The translations under genes and the position numbers were made by a program. From NCBI GenBank assembly GCA_030737835.1, contig CM060857.1:10633397-10697396 (forward strand): a stretch of DNA of 64,000 bases. Direction: 5' to 3'. Source of the DNA: Acorus gramineus. Its lineage: Eukaryota > Streptophyta > Magnoliopsida > Acorales > Acoraceae. Positions 34,129 through 46,355 of the stretch are shown one piece after another; within the stretch, counting starts at the first letter, position 1; the number at the start of each line of letters is the position of its first letter. A model generated the notes under the pieces. That model was not told the origin of the DNA and did no database searches. It saw only the letters and a program-made list of their open reading frames with translations.

Positions 34129-35603
34129 CACGTCAAACCCAAGGACGAAAGGTGGACATGGGCCGGTAAGGCCCGTTTCAAGCCTATTTTCCTTTCTTTA
34201 TAGTGCGCTGATACACTGATATGTTTTGTTGCTTGTTTTGCAACTTCATATATTATGATAGCGCAAAATATTTTATTATCTTTTTAACACAAAAAAACTA
34301 ATGTATCTTAGTATATACTTCATTTCATATAACAACGTGTACTTGAATAAGAGAGTGAATGATTTAAAAAAAAAAAAAATCAGTGTGAACTACAATTGAG
34401 GCTATAGTCACTGCACAAGGGGCTGGACGTATCATTTTCACCATAAAAATACAATTTATACGTTTTAGAACATAATTATTCTATATATTTATGTTAATTT
34501 TACTACATGAGAACATTAAAATGTCTAAATGCACAGGTGTTGTTGAGGAATGGTGGGATCTGGATTGGGAGTGTACGTAACAAAAGAGAGGAGGTTGCAG
34601 GAACTAACCACCGTCTGTTGCGAGGTCTGTGGAATACGTTGGCGTGCTGGCTCTTTCACCGCTTCCCCGTTCCTTTCAGAATCAATTCCATACTCCGTTC
34701 TTTTCAAGCTAACAATTTCACTATTTTTTAACAAAAACACATTTTATGTCAATCACAAAACGTATCATCGTGTCTTTTTTTTAATGGGTTGCAAGGAAAG
34801 TAAAAGTGTTATCTTTTATTTTTTGAATCAAATTTGGATAATTTTTTGTTATTAAATCTGTCTTTTTTCTACATTAAATCTTTACTTTCTTTAGATTTAT
34901 TCACCTTGCTCGATAAAAAAAATTATCTTTCTTAAACATTACAAAATAACCTTTTCCATGAGATTTTCCAAATAAACAATGTTCAATCTAAAAAAAAAAA
35001 AATTGCATTTAAATGTCATACAACGAAAATTTCAATCATTTGTTTACCTATAAAACGAAGATATAAAAAACTAAATTTTTTTTTTTTTGCTAAGCAAATT
35101 CGTAGAATCTCAGTTCATTTCATTAGACTCGTATTAGAGTCTAGATCAACTCAGGTCTAGTTATTATCAATATCATCAGTATCGATCTCCACAATCAATT
35201 GTTTTGTGCAATTCAATTCATAGGCTTTGTAGTACGAGACTTAACTGGATCCAGACTCCTCGTATTAGTTACCCGTTTAGACTTTTTGTGTTTCGTTGTC
35301 CTCTGCTTTTCAACTCGAAAACATGAAATGAGATCCACTTATTGGTGCTCAATCATGACAAATCATAAAAATAAAAAAATTCTCAAAATTTACATATTAA
35401 ACACATGAAATAACACCTGTATACCAAACAAACGAATTTAAAAGTGAAGTGGAATTTCATTAATTCACACGTTACCTAACACACCCACTGAGTCACTGCC
35501 CTTTATAAATACAAATCCAAGGCGTTTGCTTGTGCCGACAGTATTACCCAGACAAAAAAAAAAGAAGCCAAAAACAGAGCAGAACAGATCCGATCGATCA
35601 ACA
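34129..35603. other. AT-rich spacer and DUF1218 gene upstream region
   Basis: No gene is seen. Several A and T runs occur. The last 100 bp before 35604 (GCCC(T)TTATAAATAC at about 35499) hold a TATAAAT-type box about 100 bp before the ATG, the probable promoter of the DUF1218 gene. Confidence 0.5.
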
Positions 35604-38600
35604 ATGGCGAACAAGGTCGTGCTGATCACCGTCTTGGTCTTCGACGTCATCGCATTCGCCCTCGCAGTCACCGCCGAACAGAGACGCAGCACTGTGAGAC
35701 AACCCCCCCCCCCCCCCCCTTCTCTCATCATAACATTCTCTTCTTGAATGCTCAAACAACAACTCTTGATTGCTCGATCGTCCAATATTTCAGGCGAGCG
35801 TTGTGACTGGCGAGGAGAAGGACTACTCGTACTGCGTCTACGACTCCGACATCGCTACGGGCCTCGGCGTCGGAGCCTTCCTGTTCTTGATGGTGAGCCA
35901 GGTGGTTATCATGGGCGCCACCAGGTGCTTCTGCTGCGGTAGACCCCTCCGCCCCAACGGATCCCGCGCATGCGCCGTCGTCCTCTTCCTCCTCTGCTGG
36001 TAAAACAACACCCTCCTCTCTCTCTCTCTCTCTACAATACTATATAGGGAGAAATCCATATAACCCCCCGCCTTTTTTCTAAATCCAAATAACTCCCTGT
36101 AAACATATACAAAATACAAATAACCCCTTCTGTTAGTTAACCTAGTTTAACCATATGCGCAAAGTTACAATAATGCCCCCCTCTTTTTTTTCCTTCTTCT
36201 TTTGCTCTGCATCATCTTCTTCTTCTTCTCCTCTCTCGGCTTCTCTCCCTCTCCCTCCCGTCTCTCTTTTATTAAATTATAAGTGTTAAAGTTTTTAATT
36301 TGGATTGTTTCGGTGTAGATAAAAATCATAAAATTTGGGGAGGGAAGGAATAAGAAGTTTTGCTTTGTTAGTGAGGAGAGGTAAACATGTAATTGTAAAG
36401 GGGATATTTGTTTTTCTCCTAATTTAGCGATGTTATTTGAATTATTGCATTTTACCTGGTTAGGATAATAAAATATTTTAAGAATATTTCAATTTTGTCC
36501 ATGGTTATTTAACACATGGGGGTGATTTGGTTTTTAGTTATATACGGGGGGGGGGGGGGGGGGGGGGGGTTTGTTTGGATTTGGTGAAAAACAGGTATCT
36601 AGATTTTCATATGTTTATAGGGGGTTATATGCATTTTTCTCTTAAATATGCATCGTTTGAAATCTAATTAAGCATATGCATCATCAAACATGATATATAT
36701 ACATTGTTAATTTTTTTTTTCATGAAAAATTTTCTTAAAAAATGTGTGAGTTTGGGTAGATCACTTATTTACCTAACTCATTTATCTTTGGGATGTCGAT
36801 GGTCATCCACCCCGCTCTTGTATTTTCTTTGCTTTTTTCTTTTCCTGTAACCTCCATTCGGACATTATCTGTTTTGATCTTTTGAAATAGCGCTGTGCCC
36901 ACATTTTGTCAAAAAAATTTTTCACATTTATCAAAAAATGAGTTCATTCGATTCGAAATGGAGCAATATACACTTTTCATTGAAGTATACATAGATGATA
37001 TTTACTTTTTTAAAAATTTAAAAATATATATGATCTGCGTTTTGGACTGTAAAATAATCAAGTCTAACATTTTCTAAAAAAAAGGTGCTATTATCCTTTT
37101 TACATACAAAATGTAGTCTTATATACCTCATTAGAAATTTAGTGAACCATGACTCATTAAAAATTTTCTTCCACTTGTTAAAAGTGAGTTGATTCAACTC
37201 AAAATGGAGCGATATATACTTTTCATTAAAGCATATATCTCATTAGACGATATTTATTATTTCTTTAAAAAATGAAAACATGTGTTGTCTTTGTTTTGGA
37301 CTGTAAGAAGGATTAAGCGTAACATTTTTTCAAAAATTAAAATAAAATTTGAGAATAAAAAGTCTATCACTTTTGTTTTTATTCACATTTATCAAAATCA
37401 GAAAAGAAAATCGGGACAAATGCTATTCTAGCATTTAGATAGAATTAAAAATCATCATTTTCATATCAATGGATAACTGTCCCTAATTTCAATTAATTTT
37501 TTTTTAAACAAAATGAAAGGGGTTGTTTACCCTTCACTTATTTTTTTATCCTATCACTTATCTACTTGTTCTTAGGACTAGTTAGTGGTGAGATATCATG
37601 ATAATTCTGGAGATAAAAAGGGGAAGGGAACAAATTTATTCAGTCTATGATAATAAAAAATGATCTAAATAAAATGTGACAGATGTGTCAAGTTTTAAAT
37701 GAGTGGGGCTTGGACCCATAGCCTAGTTAATAAGGAATTTGTAACTGACAGGTCATTTGTTTGAGTTTCAACATTTAACTAGGGTTTTTTTTTTTTTTGC
37801 ATATATATTCCTCTTAAATTCTATTATTATAAAAATATCCCTCTTGAAATCGCGATTGCAAAAATACCCCTCTTATTCCTTGAAGTCGTGCATCTGTACC
37901 CCTTGGTTAGATTTCGTGAGGTTTGGTTAGAATAATGTTGTTAGTCAATATTAGTACCATATAAAATGTCTAAAATGTCAATTAAATGGCCAAAAAACAC
38001 CTGACCATCTCCCCAATTTCTCTTCTTCTTCAACCGAACACCATTTCTTCAACACTCTCATTTTCTTCTACATCCTCTCTCATAACACCCAATTTTAGAG
38101 GGACTCCTTTCCGATTCCCTCTTCTCATCTTCTTCAGTCGAAAATCCTTTCTTCATCACCCTTTCTCTTTCTTCCTTCAATCCTCATGGATCGCACAAAT
38201 CTTCTTCTACTCATCCGCCTCATCGAATTTGTTGGTTTTCAATGGGATTTGATTGCTCAGGGTTTTTGATGTTGGGGAGGATCGATTAGGGTGTTCGATA
38301 TTAGGGATAATCGATTAAGGTTTTCGATTGCAAAGGAGGATTGTTTAGGGTTTGGGATTGTAGGGGTGAGTGGTTTTTCAGGGGGGCGGGGTGGAGAGAA
38401 TAAACGAAAGAGAGAGAGGGAGGAACAGATGGGGTTGATTAGGGTTTAGGTTTAAGTGGGGGTAGTCCAGTAATTTCACAGGGGTTGGTTATGAATCTGA
38501 CCACGGTTTAATCTAGGTTGCAAATGGTGACTAACGGAGGGGTACGGATGCACGACTTCAAGGTATAAGCGGGGTATTTTTGTAATCGCAATTTTAAGAG

Positions 38601-39461
38601 GCATTTCTACACTAACGGAATTTAAGAGGGGTATACATGCAAAAAAAACCCATTTAACTATTAAACCCATTTAACTATTATAAAAATTGATACTAGAATG
38701 AAGATGTTTTATCTTTTAGAGTAACGTTTATTTCAATTTTAATTTTACAATTTAACCGAAAAGGAATAAAAAGAAAATTTATAAAAAAATTTGTTTGCTA
38801 AATTCAAATAATTTATCCTTGAAATCTCATCCTCTTACAAAATAACCCCTGAATTATGACTAAAACAATAGATGATCGATACAATGTTTATATACCTTCC
38901 TGTCCATTTATCTCAGAGAAACTCAATAAGATCAAGTCTTTCTAAAAAATATTCTGACCCATATAAGTTTAAAGAAAGAGGGGCTCTTCCCCTAACTTGT
39001 TATATCAATGTTATGAGCCTATTCAAACATTATATGCTAAAATACAGTACACCTCACAACAACTAAAATTTAAATATATGAAAACTCCAATAGAATATAT
39101 ACTACGTGAATATATATTCTATTAGAAGAAATAAAAATAAAAATAAAAATATACATTCAATTTATTTAACATTGTTTCTTGGACATTTTGTAGGCTTACG
39201 TTCGTGATAGCGGAGGCGTGTCTGCTGGCGGGGTCGGTGAGGAACGCGTACCACACCAAGTACAGGACGATCTTCATGGACCAGCCACCGACCTGCGAGA
39301 CGCTGAGGAAAGGCGTGTTCGGGGCAGGCGCAGCCTTCATCTTCTTCACCACGATCGTCTCCGAGTTCTACTACATCTCCTACGCCAAGTCCCGGGGGGA
39401 CAGCGGCGGGGAGTACCCTCCCTTCGGCAAGGAGTCTGCCGTCCACATGGGCACTTACTGA
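35604..39461 (+). CDS. DUF1218 family four-pass membrane protein
   Basis: The exons are 35604-35693, 35794-35999 and 39194-39461 (564 nt, 187 residues), joined at ACT|GTGAGA, CAG|GCGAGC, CTG|GTAAAA and TAG|GCTTAC. Four hydrophobic segments are visible: VVLITVLVFDVIAFALAVTA (about 5-25), GLGVGAFLFLMVSQVVIMGA, AVVLFLLCWLTFVIAEACLL and GVFGAGAAFIFFTTIVSEFY. Between them are conserved cysteines (YSYCVYD, RCFCCGR, PPTCETLRKG). DUF1218 includes the DESIGUAL and MODIFYING WALL LIGNIN proteins, acting in leaf symmetry and in secondary-wall formation; which role applies here is not shown. The start is preceded by AACA. Intron 1 is 100 bp with a C17 run. Intron 2 (3194 bp) hosts two TIR elements. The gene is convergent with PAM16, 314 bp apart. 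Confidence 0.93.
35703..35719 (+). repeat. C17 homopolymer in intron 1 of the DUF1218 gene
   Basis: An uninterrupted C run starts 9 bases after the intron 1 donor. Confidence 0.85.
36047..36643. mobile_element. TIR element with G24 run, in DUF1218 intron 2
   Basis: The ends are imperfect inverted copies. The left reads GAGAAATCCATATAACCCCC, then TCTAAATCCAAATAACTCCC. The right, reverse complemented, reads GAGAAAAATGCATATAACCCC, then CACCAAATCCAAACAAACCCC. A run of 24 G (36546-36569) lies in the right arm. No transposase ORF is present. No matching target duplication was found, so the exact ends are uncertain. Confidence 0.6.
36644..37781. repeat. Intron 2 DNA with diverged tandem repeat
   Basis: Sequence at about 36940-37080 (GATTCGAAATGGAGCAATAT, then TTTTGGACTGTAA) recurs at about 37180-37335, some 240 bp later, with many substitutions. 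It is AT-rich and non-coding. Confidence 0.55.
37782..38651. mobile_element. Mutator-like non-autonomous element with 9-bp target duplication
   Basis: 870 bp bounded by the perfect duplication ATTTAACTA (37773-37781 and 38652-38660). The TIRs exceed 110 bp: left GGGTTTTTT...GCATATATATTCC, CTCTTAAATTC, TTGAAGTCGTGCATC; right in reverse complement GGGTTTTTTTTGCATGTATA, CTCTTAAATTCC, TTGAAGTCGTGCATCC. A 9-bp duplication with long TIRs is the signature of the Mutator superfamily. The interior (about 38000-38460) has a TTCTTC-rich stretch then ATCGATTAGGG repeats and no transposase. It may contain captured host 5' UTR sequence, as Pack-MULEs do. It lies in DUF1218 intron 2. Confidence 0.9.
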
Positions 39462-39775
39462 ATGAGAATTCTGGGTTTCAATCCCTGATGTGTTTCTAGT
39501 CTCACACATATATTGTATTTTTAGTTGTTTAATGGGAGTCTGTAATGCTGCTGCTTCATGAACCAACAGAAAGAGATTGATAACATTATGCAAAAAGAAT
39601 CAATGATAACAAATGCTTCAAGGAAGGTTTTGATTGATGGGCAATTTTTCAATACAAAATACCATCACATGTCAATGTTGTTTGCCTTTGTATGCTATAA
39701 TTATTCATGAAACAATAGATTTTTTCTTCTTTTTGTTTAGATCCTAAGTGAGTGACCACTCTCAAGGAAGATCTC
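39462..39775. other. Shared 3' spacer between DUF1218 gene and PAM16
   Basis: 314 bp must hold the 3' UTRs and polyadenylation sites of two convergent genes, so their transcripts may overlap. Confidence 0.6.
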
Positions 39776-40823
39776 TCAAACTGGTCCCTGACCCCTCTCT
39801 GTGTGGAGAGCTTCTAAACACTCCTTCGCCCTGTGAACCTTCGATTGAAGGTAAAAGCTTCCGCTCTTTGCATTCCTCTCGAATAATACATTGTACCTCT
39901 GCAGACACACAACAATTTTCCATTCGTCATAAAACAAAGCACTTGATCCACTGGTTTGTTGTAATCAATCAAAGCATCAAATGAGCATGATATATATAAG
40001 ATGCTAAAGAAACACAGAGAAAAAGACCTGTGAAATCTCATCCCATGTTGACTTCTCTGTAACCCCCAAAATCTGCCTGGCTTCTTGTTTGCTCATGGCT
40101 TTGCTTCCTCTCCGAACGGCATTTTGTATTGTTTCTTGAGCAACACCGTTTTTGGATGCGTCTGCAAAGAAGAATAGTTAAAAGGACAGATCAAATAATT
40201 ATTTCTTGCAGAATTTCCCACCACAAAAATAAGTGGATAAACAGCTAGTAACTGATAAATTTGACCCAGTATAGGTCAAGGAAACCGAACCTGTGTTTGC
40301 AGGCGGGGGTGGTGTTCATGATCAGACAATGAATTAAGATATCAAATTATGCTTATATAAAGGAGATGTGAAAAAAAAAGAAGATGATGTTCATCACAAG
40401 CATACAATCTCAAAATACATGAAAATTGGGCATATTTGTAAGTAGTTAATCAAGTACTTCAGCAGTACATTAAATTTCACCATAGGTTAATTGATGAAAT
40501 TTTCCATCCTAGGATATCAGGTAAATGGCAACCACAACAAACAAGCATTATGTATATGTTGCAGTATTTCATCCAGTACTGAAACCAGGTTTTGATTGAA
40601 CAAGGATATGCTAAATTTGCTTTGTCAAAGATTCAAAATGTAAAATATTGTTTCAGATTCATTACTTCGCCTTCATAAGGTTGCTAGAAGCATGAAAATA
40701 AAAACAAATGATGGCCATTATTCTAAATTAAAAAAAAAAACAACGCTTGCTCACCATGAGTCAAAACATACAAGGATGTAAGAAATTGATATTCAGGCTA
40801 TGTTAAAAGCTGAAAATTCATAG

Positions 40824-40882
<59 letters not shown>

Positions 40883-43800
40883 AGACATACTCTCAAGTGC
40901 TCTACGATATGCTTGAGCAAACGCCCTGATCATTATTCCAGAACCCATAACTATCAAATTGGCAAGTATCTTGGCTGCCTGTGAAACAGAGGAAAAAAAA
41001 GGTAAGCAGAAAAACTAGATGTCCTCAATATTTATGGCTCAAAGGTGAGGAGGAAGCAGGTTGATGCCTTCTCGATAAACAGAAAAACAGATATATACAA
41101 TTGACTCAGGGATGAAACCAAATTTGTCCTAGAAAGCAACATGAAACCAGATACTTTCAAACAGATTAGGAACACCGAAGACAAAATACACAGAAGACAG
41201 ATTAGGAACACAGAACACAAACAAAGGTCAGTAAAGGGAAGGAAGATAAAATTTTAAGATTTCTCAACAAACTGCGAAACAGAGAAGAAGATTTGACTCC
41301 ATGTCAAGACTAAAAAGTGGCAAGTTTATATATTTAATATTGGCATAATGCGGACAGGAAGAAAATATGAAGAAAAAAAAGACCTCAGTTAAATCGATGA
41401 AATTCTCAAGGGAATGGCATGATTAAAAATTGATGTTCATATAGATCATGGAGTACCTAAAAAAGAGCTCTACAGTAAACATAAAAAGTATAATCCACCA
41501 ACAATAATCCTTCAAGCATTCGGATTTGAACCTGGCAGTAACAATGATATCCAACTATCTTGAATTTAAACTTTTCCAACTTATATGAAAATTCGCCATT
41601 TTTTGTATTATTAATAAAAGGTCAACTCTGAAACTTATGGTTCAAAGAATGGTTATCACCCGGTCTTCCAGAGAATCATTCAGTCAATAACTGCTGATCA
41701 CTTCAGGACTCAGTCCAAGTTCATACAAACAGGCCTAAAAAAGGCACATCCAACCATCAATATGTTTTACATGAGCTGTTTGAACACACACTGCAATGCA
41801 TCTCCACAGATAAGAGAATTTGTTCAGTTCCTTTAGTAATATCTGCCTGTACTCCAACAGTTTTGGACAGACGCTAAATTTCACCAGTGTCCAAATAGTG
41901 GGCGTGTGTGTGTTAGGTGGAGAGGAATTTAAAATAAAGAAAGGGCAAACAATAGTAGTCTTTCTACGTATTAGTGGTTTTGGAGTAGGGCAGGGCAAAG
42001 TTTAATTTTACTTTTAAAAGGTCATAGAGAGCAATTGACCCTTGTTGAACAACTGTAACCACCAGCGGTGGTTTAGCAGGGACAAACCTGTTAAGACTCA
42101 TCATTTTTCCATGAGAAGTACAATCAATATAAAAGAAAATGAATTGGGGCTTTGGAGAGCCACCCTGTTGCTGTCAGAAAACATTCATCTAGTTTAAGAG
42201 ACAAGCAACAAATTCCGTGCTGCGAATCGGTTGAAGGGCTTGAAGGGCCAGAAGAAGAGATGTCACCATTCATGATCAATTTTACCATATAGGTTGTTAA
42301 CATATCCAGTACTATATTTCTAAAGAAATCAATACTTCCTTTTGCCAATTGTTACTTGTTGGCAAATTCATTATGCTCATTTAACACGGTTTTATAATAA
42401 TGTTAAAACGCAAAGCACTATTTAGTTCCTAATAAATGAATGAATGAGAGTGGCTATGAAAGAGACACACTAAGAAAGAATGTTATATGAGGCTATTAAA
42501 TGGCCATCACAAAGGATGACCAAATTGGGGACATGCCACTGCTTTTAAAAAAAAGAGATGGAACCTGTATTTACATTGATAATGAATTTAAGATTACTTA
42601 TACGTCAAGATATTAGGCTTTTCAAAGATGCATGGAATGGCAAGTGCCATTAAAAGGGAGATAGCCCAGATGAGAAACTGGAAAGTCTGGAATCCAAGAG
42701 TGTGAAAGTGTCTAGAATAAATAATCTTGTTTGAACCTGGAAAGCCACACATCAGAGTTGATCTAGTTTTTTGTTGAATGACTGCTCTACCCTTCTATAT
42801 TATTCATCCACATTGCACATGTTAATTATTAGCTATTCCATATGACATTGTCATAAAAAAACCAGGTGTTTCTGAACTAAGGATCAGTTGCCAACAAAAG
42901 GAGAAAAACCTTTCAAAATTCACGACTGGTCAAACCATCTCCAAGGAAAATAAAAGAGAATAAAAAAAAGAGCTAGCAAACACTTCTCGCTGATAAATTT
43001 CTTTCCATTTTAAACCTTCAATTCATTATTACATAAACCAAACTTGCATAAATTACATAACTTCCTACTAATATGTAACACTCACATAAAAGACACATTC
43101 GGAAATAAATTCTGATACCAAAGCTTCCACAAACAAAGCCTCACCATAATTGAGCACGCCAAACCCACACCCTAACCGGTTACAATGATGAAAATGAAAT
43201 GGAAACACAATTTTCATTGCTAAAGCAAAAGATGAGGCGAGAAGAGGCAAACAACGGTAATTGCCTTATTTAATTATTTTTCTTTCTTACCTTTTGGGTG
43301 CCTCAGAATAAATCTCAAAACCAAAACCTCAATGGTTTACCTGATTCTCACTAGAATGCAAACCCATGTTCAATATGCAAATTATTTCATATATACCAAT
43401 CACCAAAGCGATATATTCCAACATCGTCTATGTATGCAATCTATATGGCAACCTACCACAATGTAGCTTATGGCAAGTTGGCAACACAGATTTTATGGAG
43501 ATGCTGAAAGAAAATGCCCATTTGAAAGCATATCAATCATTGATATTTTCAGCATCAAAATTAATAAAATGACCATGAAATAAAAACCGTTACTGTAACC
43601 ATATACACTAATATAATCTCATATATCTCTTTTTAGGGAAATAATTGACAGATTGCTACCCTGATTGTATTAAATAAAACCAAAGTTACAATGTCCAAAA
43701 CACCAAAAATAGGAAATAAAAGTGCGAGACGAAGAAACCCCATCGTGGGAGTTATGAATAGAAGAGGATTCTATTTCCACTCACAAAAAACCAAAACTCG

Positions 43801-44367
43801 TTACCCCATGACTTGTAAAGCTCCTTGATGAAACTCAATGAGGGTAGCGCCCGCAATGAATCGACCCCCTTCCTGGATAAAACACTCCGTGAGCTCCCAC
43901 AGATTTTATAAATAAAACCAACATGACCGAGTTCCGCGTGAACCAAATCTCATATACGTCCTGCCAACATAAAGATCACATTTTGCGTGACCAACTAGAT
44001 ATACTTCAAGCTATTTGGTGATTGGGATTGCTTCTGTTCTTGCGGGCACTGATGAGAAATTTATTTTTTTTTTCATAAAAAAATAAAAATCAAACAGGGG
44101 CAAATACTTGTATGGATGTAATTCCAAAACTGAATTTTTTTTTATAGCTAATTCCGAATTAAAAAAATGAACCACAAACGTGAATCCTCACCAATCCACA
44201 AATCACAATCAAAGGCTGCATTAAAACAATCCAAAACCCCAACAACATAAAACTTGATCATCATATTGAAACCCTGAAAGAGCTAACAAGATCCCCTTCT
44301 TACGAACGAGTGACCAAAAATCATGGGACGAAACAAAAACAACAGAACTCAAAAAAAAAAGTACCAT
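39776..44367 (-). CDS. PAM16: PAM16/TIM16, mitochondrial import motor J-like subunit
   Basis: The minus-strand coding exons are 44365-44367 (ATG only), 40891-40978, 40028-40161 and 39776-39898 (348 nt, 115 residues). The protein reads MAAKILANLIVMGSGIMIRA, AFAQAYRRALENASKNGVAQ, SKAMSKQEARQILGV, ERNAKSGSFYLQSKVHRAKE. PAM16 sits on the matrix side of the TIM23 channel, pairs with PAM14/TIM14 and restrains its stimulation of mtHsp70. Its J-like domain (about 50-108) lacks the HPD motif, as expected. The N-terminal hydrophobic segment is typical. Junctions are canonical (ATG|GTACTT, CAG|GCAGCC, AGA|GTATGT, CAG|ACGCAT, CAG|GTCTTT, CAG|AGGTAC). Intron 1 is about 3.4 kb. In Arabidopsis the homologue MUSE5 affects immunity. 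Confidence 0.94.
40829..40881. repeat. (TA)n microsatellite in PAM16 intron 2
   Basis: TA dinucleotide run with a single G interruption, ending about 10 bp from the exon 2 donor on the minus strand. Confidence 0.85.
40979..43629 (-). other. PAM16 intron 1, AT-rich portion
   Basis: No coding segment with supporting splice sites is seen. There is a short imperfect repeat of CAGATTAGGAACAC at 41162-41215. Confidence 0.5.
43630..44060 (-). pseudogene. LINE 3' fragment in PAM16 intron 1
   Basis: The minus strand encodes QDVYEIWFTRNSVMLVLFIK and, in another frame, SLRALPSLSFIKELYKSWG. Both resemble the extreme C-terminus of plant LINE ORF2 (E-I-W-x-x-R-N-S). This is followed by a 3' UTR-like tail rich in TTTGG and TTTAATAC. 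It is short, frame-broken and has no clear poly(A). Confidence 0.5.
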
Positions 44368-45514
44368 TTCACGAAGTGTAGGCGGAGATGCGAGTGAAAA
44401 TAATAAGACCGATCAATCTTCACAGATATATAAAGATTCAATCCTTGAAATCTGACGGTGGCTAAGGACGAGAGATACTTCGCATGTCGCACGGACCAGC
44501 GGCGGCTACGGCGAGAGAGAGAGGAGAAAAATAGAGAAATGTAGAGGGAAAGGAAGGTTTTGGTCTGCTGTTTCTGCATAACCATTGAATATCAATTGTT
44601 TAACCGGATGTGGCACAGGGGCAACTAAAGCCACCCCATTGGGGTGAGAACCCCGCCCCGTGGAAAAAAAAAGAAAAAAAAGGTGGAGTGCTCCACAAGC
44701 AACACAAAAAGAAAAGAAAAGAGAGAGGTAAGTTCCCCACGTGCAGTGATGAAGACGTCCCTCATTTGATTTTAGGGGGGGTGGGTTTGAGCTGGGTGTA
44801 TGGGCCGTGAGGGGTGGTTTGGGAGGGATGCGCAGGGTGTCAGCGGTTGGCTGCCGCAACTCGTCGTGGGGATTGTAGAGATCGACCGCCTTTCTTTCTC
44901 TCTCTCTCTTTCTATCCCCTTACCCCTCCAACCACCCCTCCATCACCGTCATCATCATCTTCCCTGTTGTCTCATCAGTCACCGTCGCCCGCCACCTCTC
45001 TCATTCTCTCTCTCTTTTTCTCTTTTTTTTTTGAAGATGGAAACCCCACCCCAAAATCAAACAAACATAAGAGGTGGGGTTCCATGATGAATGAGTTCTT
45101 TTAACCCTCTCTCATGAAGTTATCATCTCTTAGAATTCTCTCAACCTCACCCTTGGATCTTTATATTGTATCATGTCAAGTTTTGTCATGGAAACTTAAA
45201 TGATATTTATAGAGTATGTGCTTGTTAGCAAATGCATCTCACACACTTTCCAGCCTTCATGATAGGATAGTATTACTTAAGGCCGGAATGTATTTTTAAA
45301 TTGTTTTAATTTGTTTTTAAGTGTATGTTTTACATAACAAAGTGTACACTTTTTTTTTAAAATAAAATATATATTATAACCAGTTGTATATAGATATTTG
45401 CTTACGTAAGAAAAAAAATATTCTTTGTGATTTTAGACTAGATTGCATTGCGTGTAGCATTATTTTTTTCTGTCTTTTGTGTGTGATTTTTGTTGTCTTG
45501 TGAAAAAAAAATTT
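44368..45514. other. PAM16 5' UTR/promoter side and low-complexity spacer
   Basis: 44368 to about 44560 is the likely 5' UTR of PAM16 (minus). Beyond it lie purine-rich tracts (44660-44730), CT-rich tracts (44895-45035) and a small imperfect hairpin GGAAACCCCACC / GGTGGGGTTCC (45049-45084). No gene is seen. Confidence 0.45.
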
Positions 45515-46159
45515 GGGAGCTATATTTCCACTACTATAGTTCTCTAACTCACCCCCTCAAAAAAAAATTTTAGGGAGGGTTGGAGAACAAGACGAAAAAA
45601 AAAGGAAAGAGGAGATAAGAAAGATGCATGGGTGCGCGGAGGATCGCGGCGTGCGTGCATGATCGAATCGGTGCACGACGCCGGCCACCGTCTGTCATGG
45701 GATGCTCGACTGCTTTCAGGTGACGAAGCAGAGGATTCATCCTCCCCTGTCAATGCTGACCTCGCCGGCCGCTCCTCCGTCAGCCTTCTCGCCGTCCCCA
45801 ATACCGATGTCCTTGCCCTTGTCGTCGATGTCCCCTACAACCTCTCGATCCTCTCCCTCGACGCCCTCCTCATTCCCTACAGCACGAATCTGGCCGCCTC
45901 TAAGGGAGGCGTCGTCACCCCGCTATAATCGGAGCCGCTGAACGTGACGAGGACACTCACCTAGGTCGGAAGGGGTTCAATGTAGTGGCGGCATCGGGCG
46001 TGGCAGAGGAGTTCGGGGCTGCCGCATCGTTCGTGAGGGCAGAAAGAATGGTCGGGCCAGGTCCACTCATCTCCTCTTTCTTCTTGTTCTCTTACCCATA
46101 CCAAAGAATTTTCTTTAAGGGGTGGATTAGAGAATCGTAGGGGTGGAAATATAGCTCCC
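45515..46159. mobile_element. TIR element carrying GC-rich, coding-like interior
   Basis: The ends are inverted: left GGGAGCTATATTTCCAC, TTCTCTAACTCACCCC, GGAGAACAAGACG; right in reverse complement GGGAGCTATATTTCCACC, TTCTCTAATCCACCCC, AAGAGAACAAGAAG. The TIRs are about 85 bp. The interior (45630-46050) is far richer in G+C than its surroundings and contains a 98-codon plus-strand frame with ADLAGRSSVSLLAVPNTDVL and NLSILSLDALLIPYSTN. I do not recognise the protein. The arrangement suggests a captured host gene fragment. No target duplication was resolved. Confidence 0.65.
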
Positions 46160-46355
46160 TAATTTATTTATTTTTCTGAAGGACACTAAAGAAAGGAAAC
46201 TATCCACATTTTGGGAAGTCGTGAGTTCAAGATAATAAAAAATAACAATATTGTATGTTGTGTCATCACATGTTTTAAAAAATTCTAGTTCATCCTAGTT
46301 TATAAACATCCCTCACAAGTATTTTACATTTGTCTTTCCCACTCTATTTGTAGAA
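46160..46355. other. Short AT-rich spacer
   Basis: No gene is seen. It may contain the start of an old LTR. Confidence 0.3.

Noticed and set aside
44640-45085. Purine-rich and CT-rich tracts with GGGGTGG words as a TIR element
   Set aside because: Pairing rests on low-complexity sequence; no consistent termini or target duplication.
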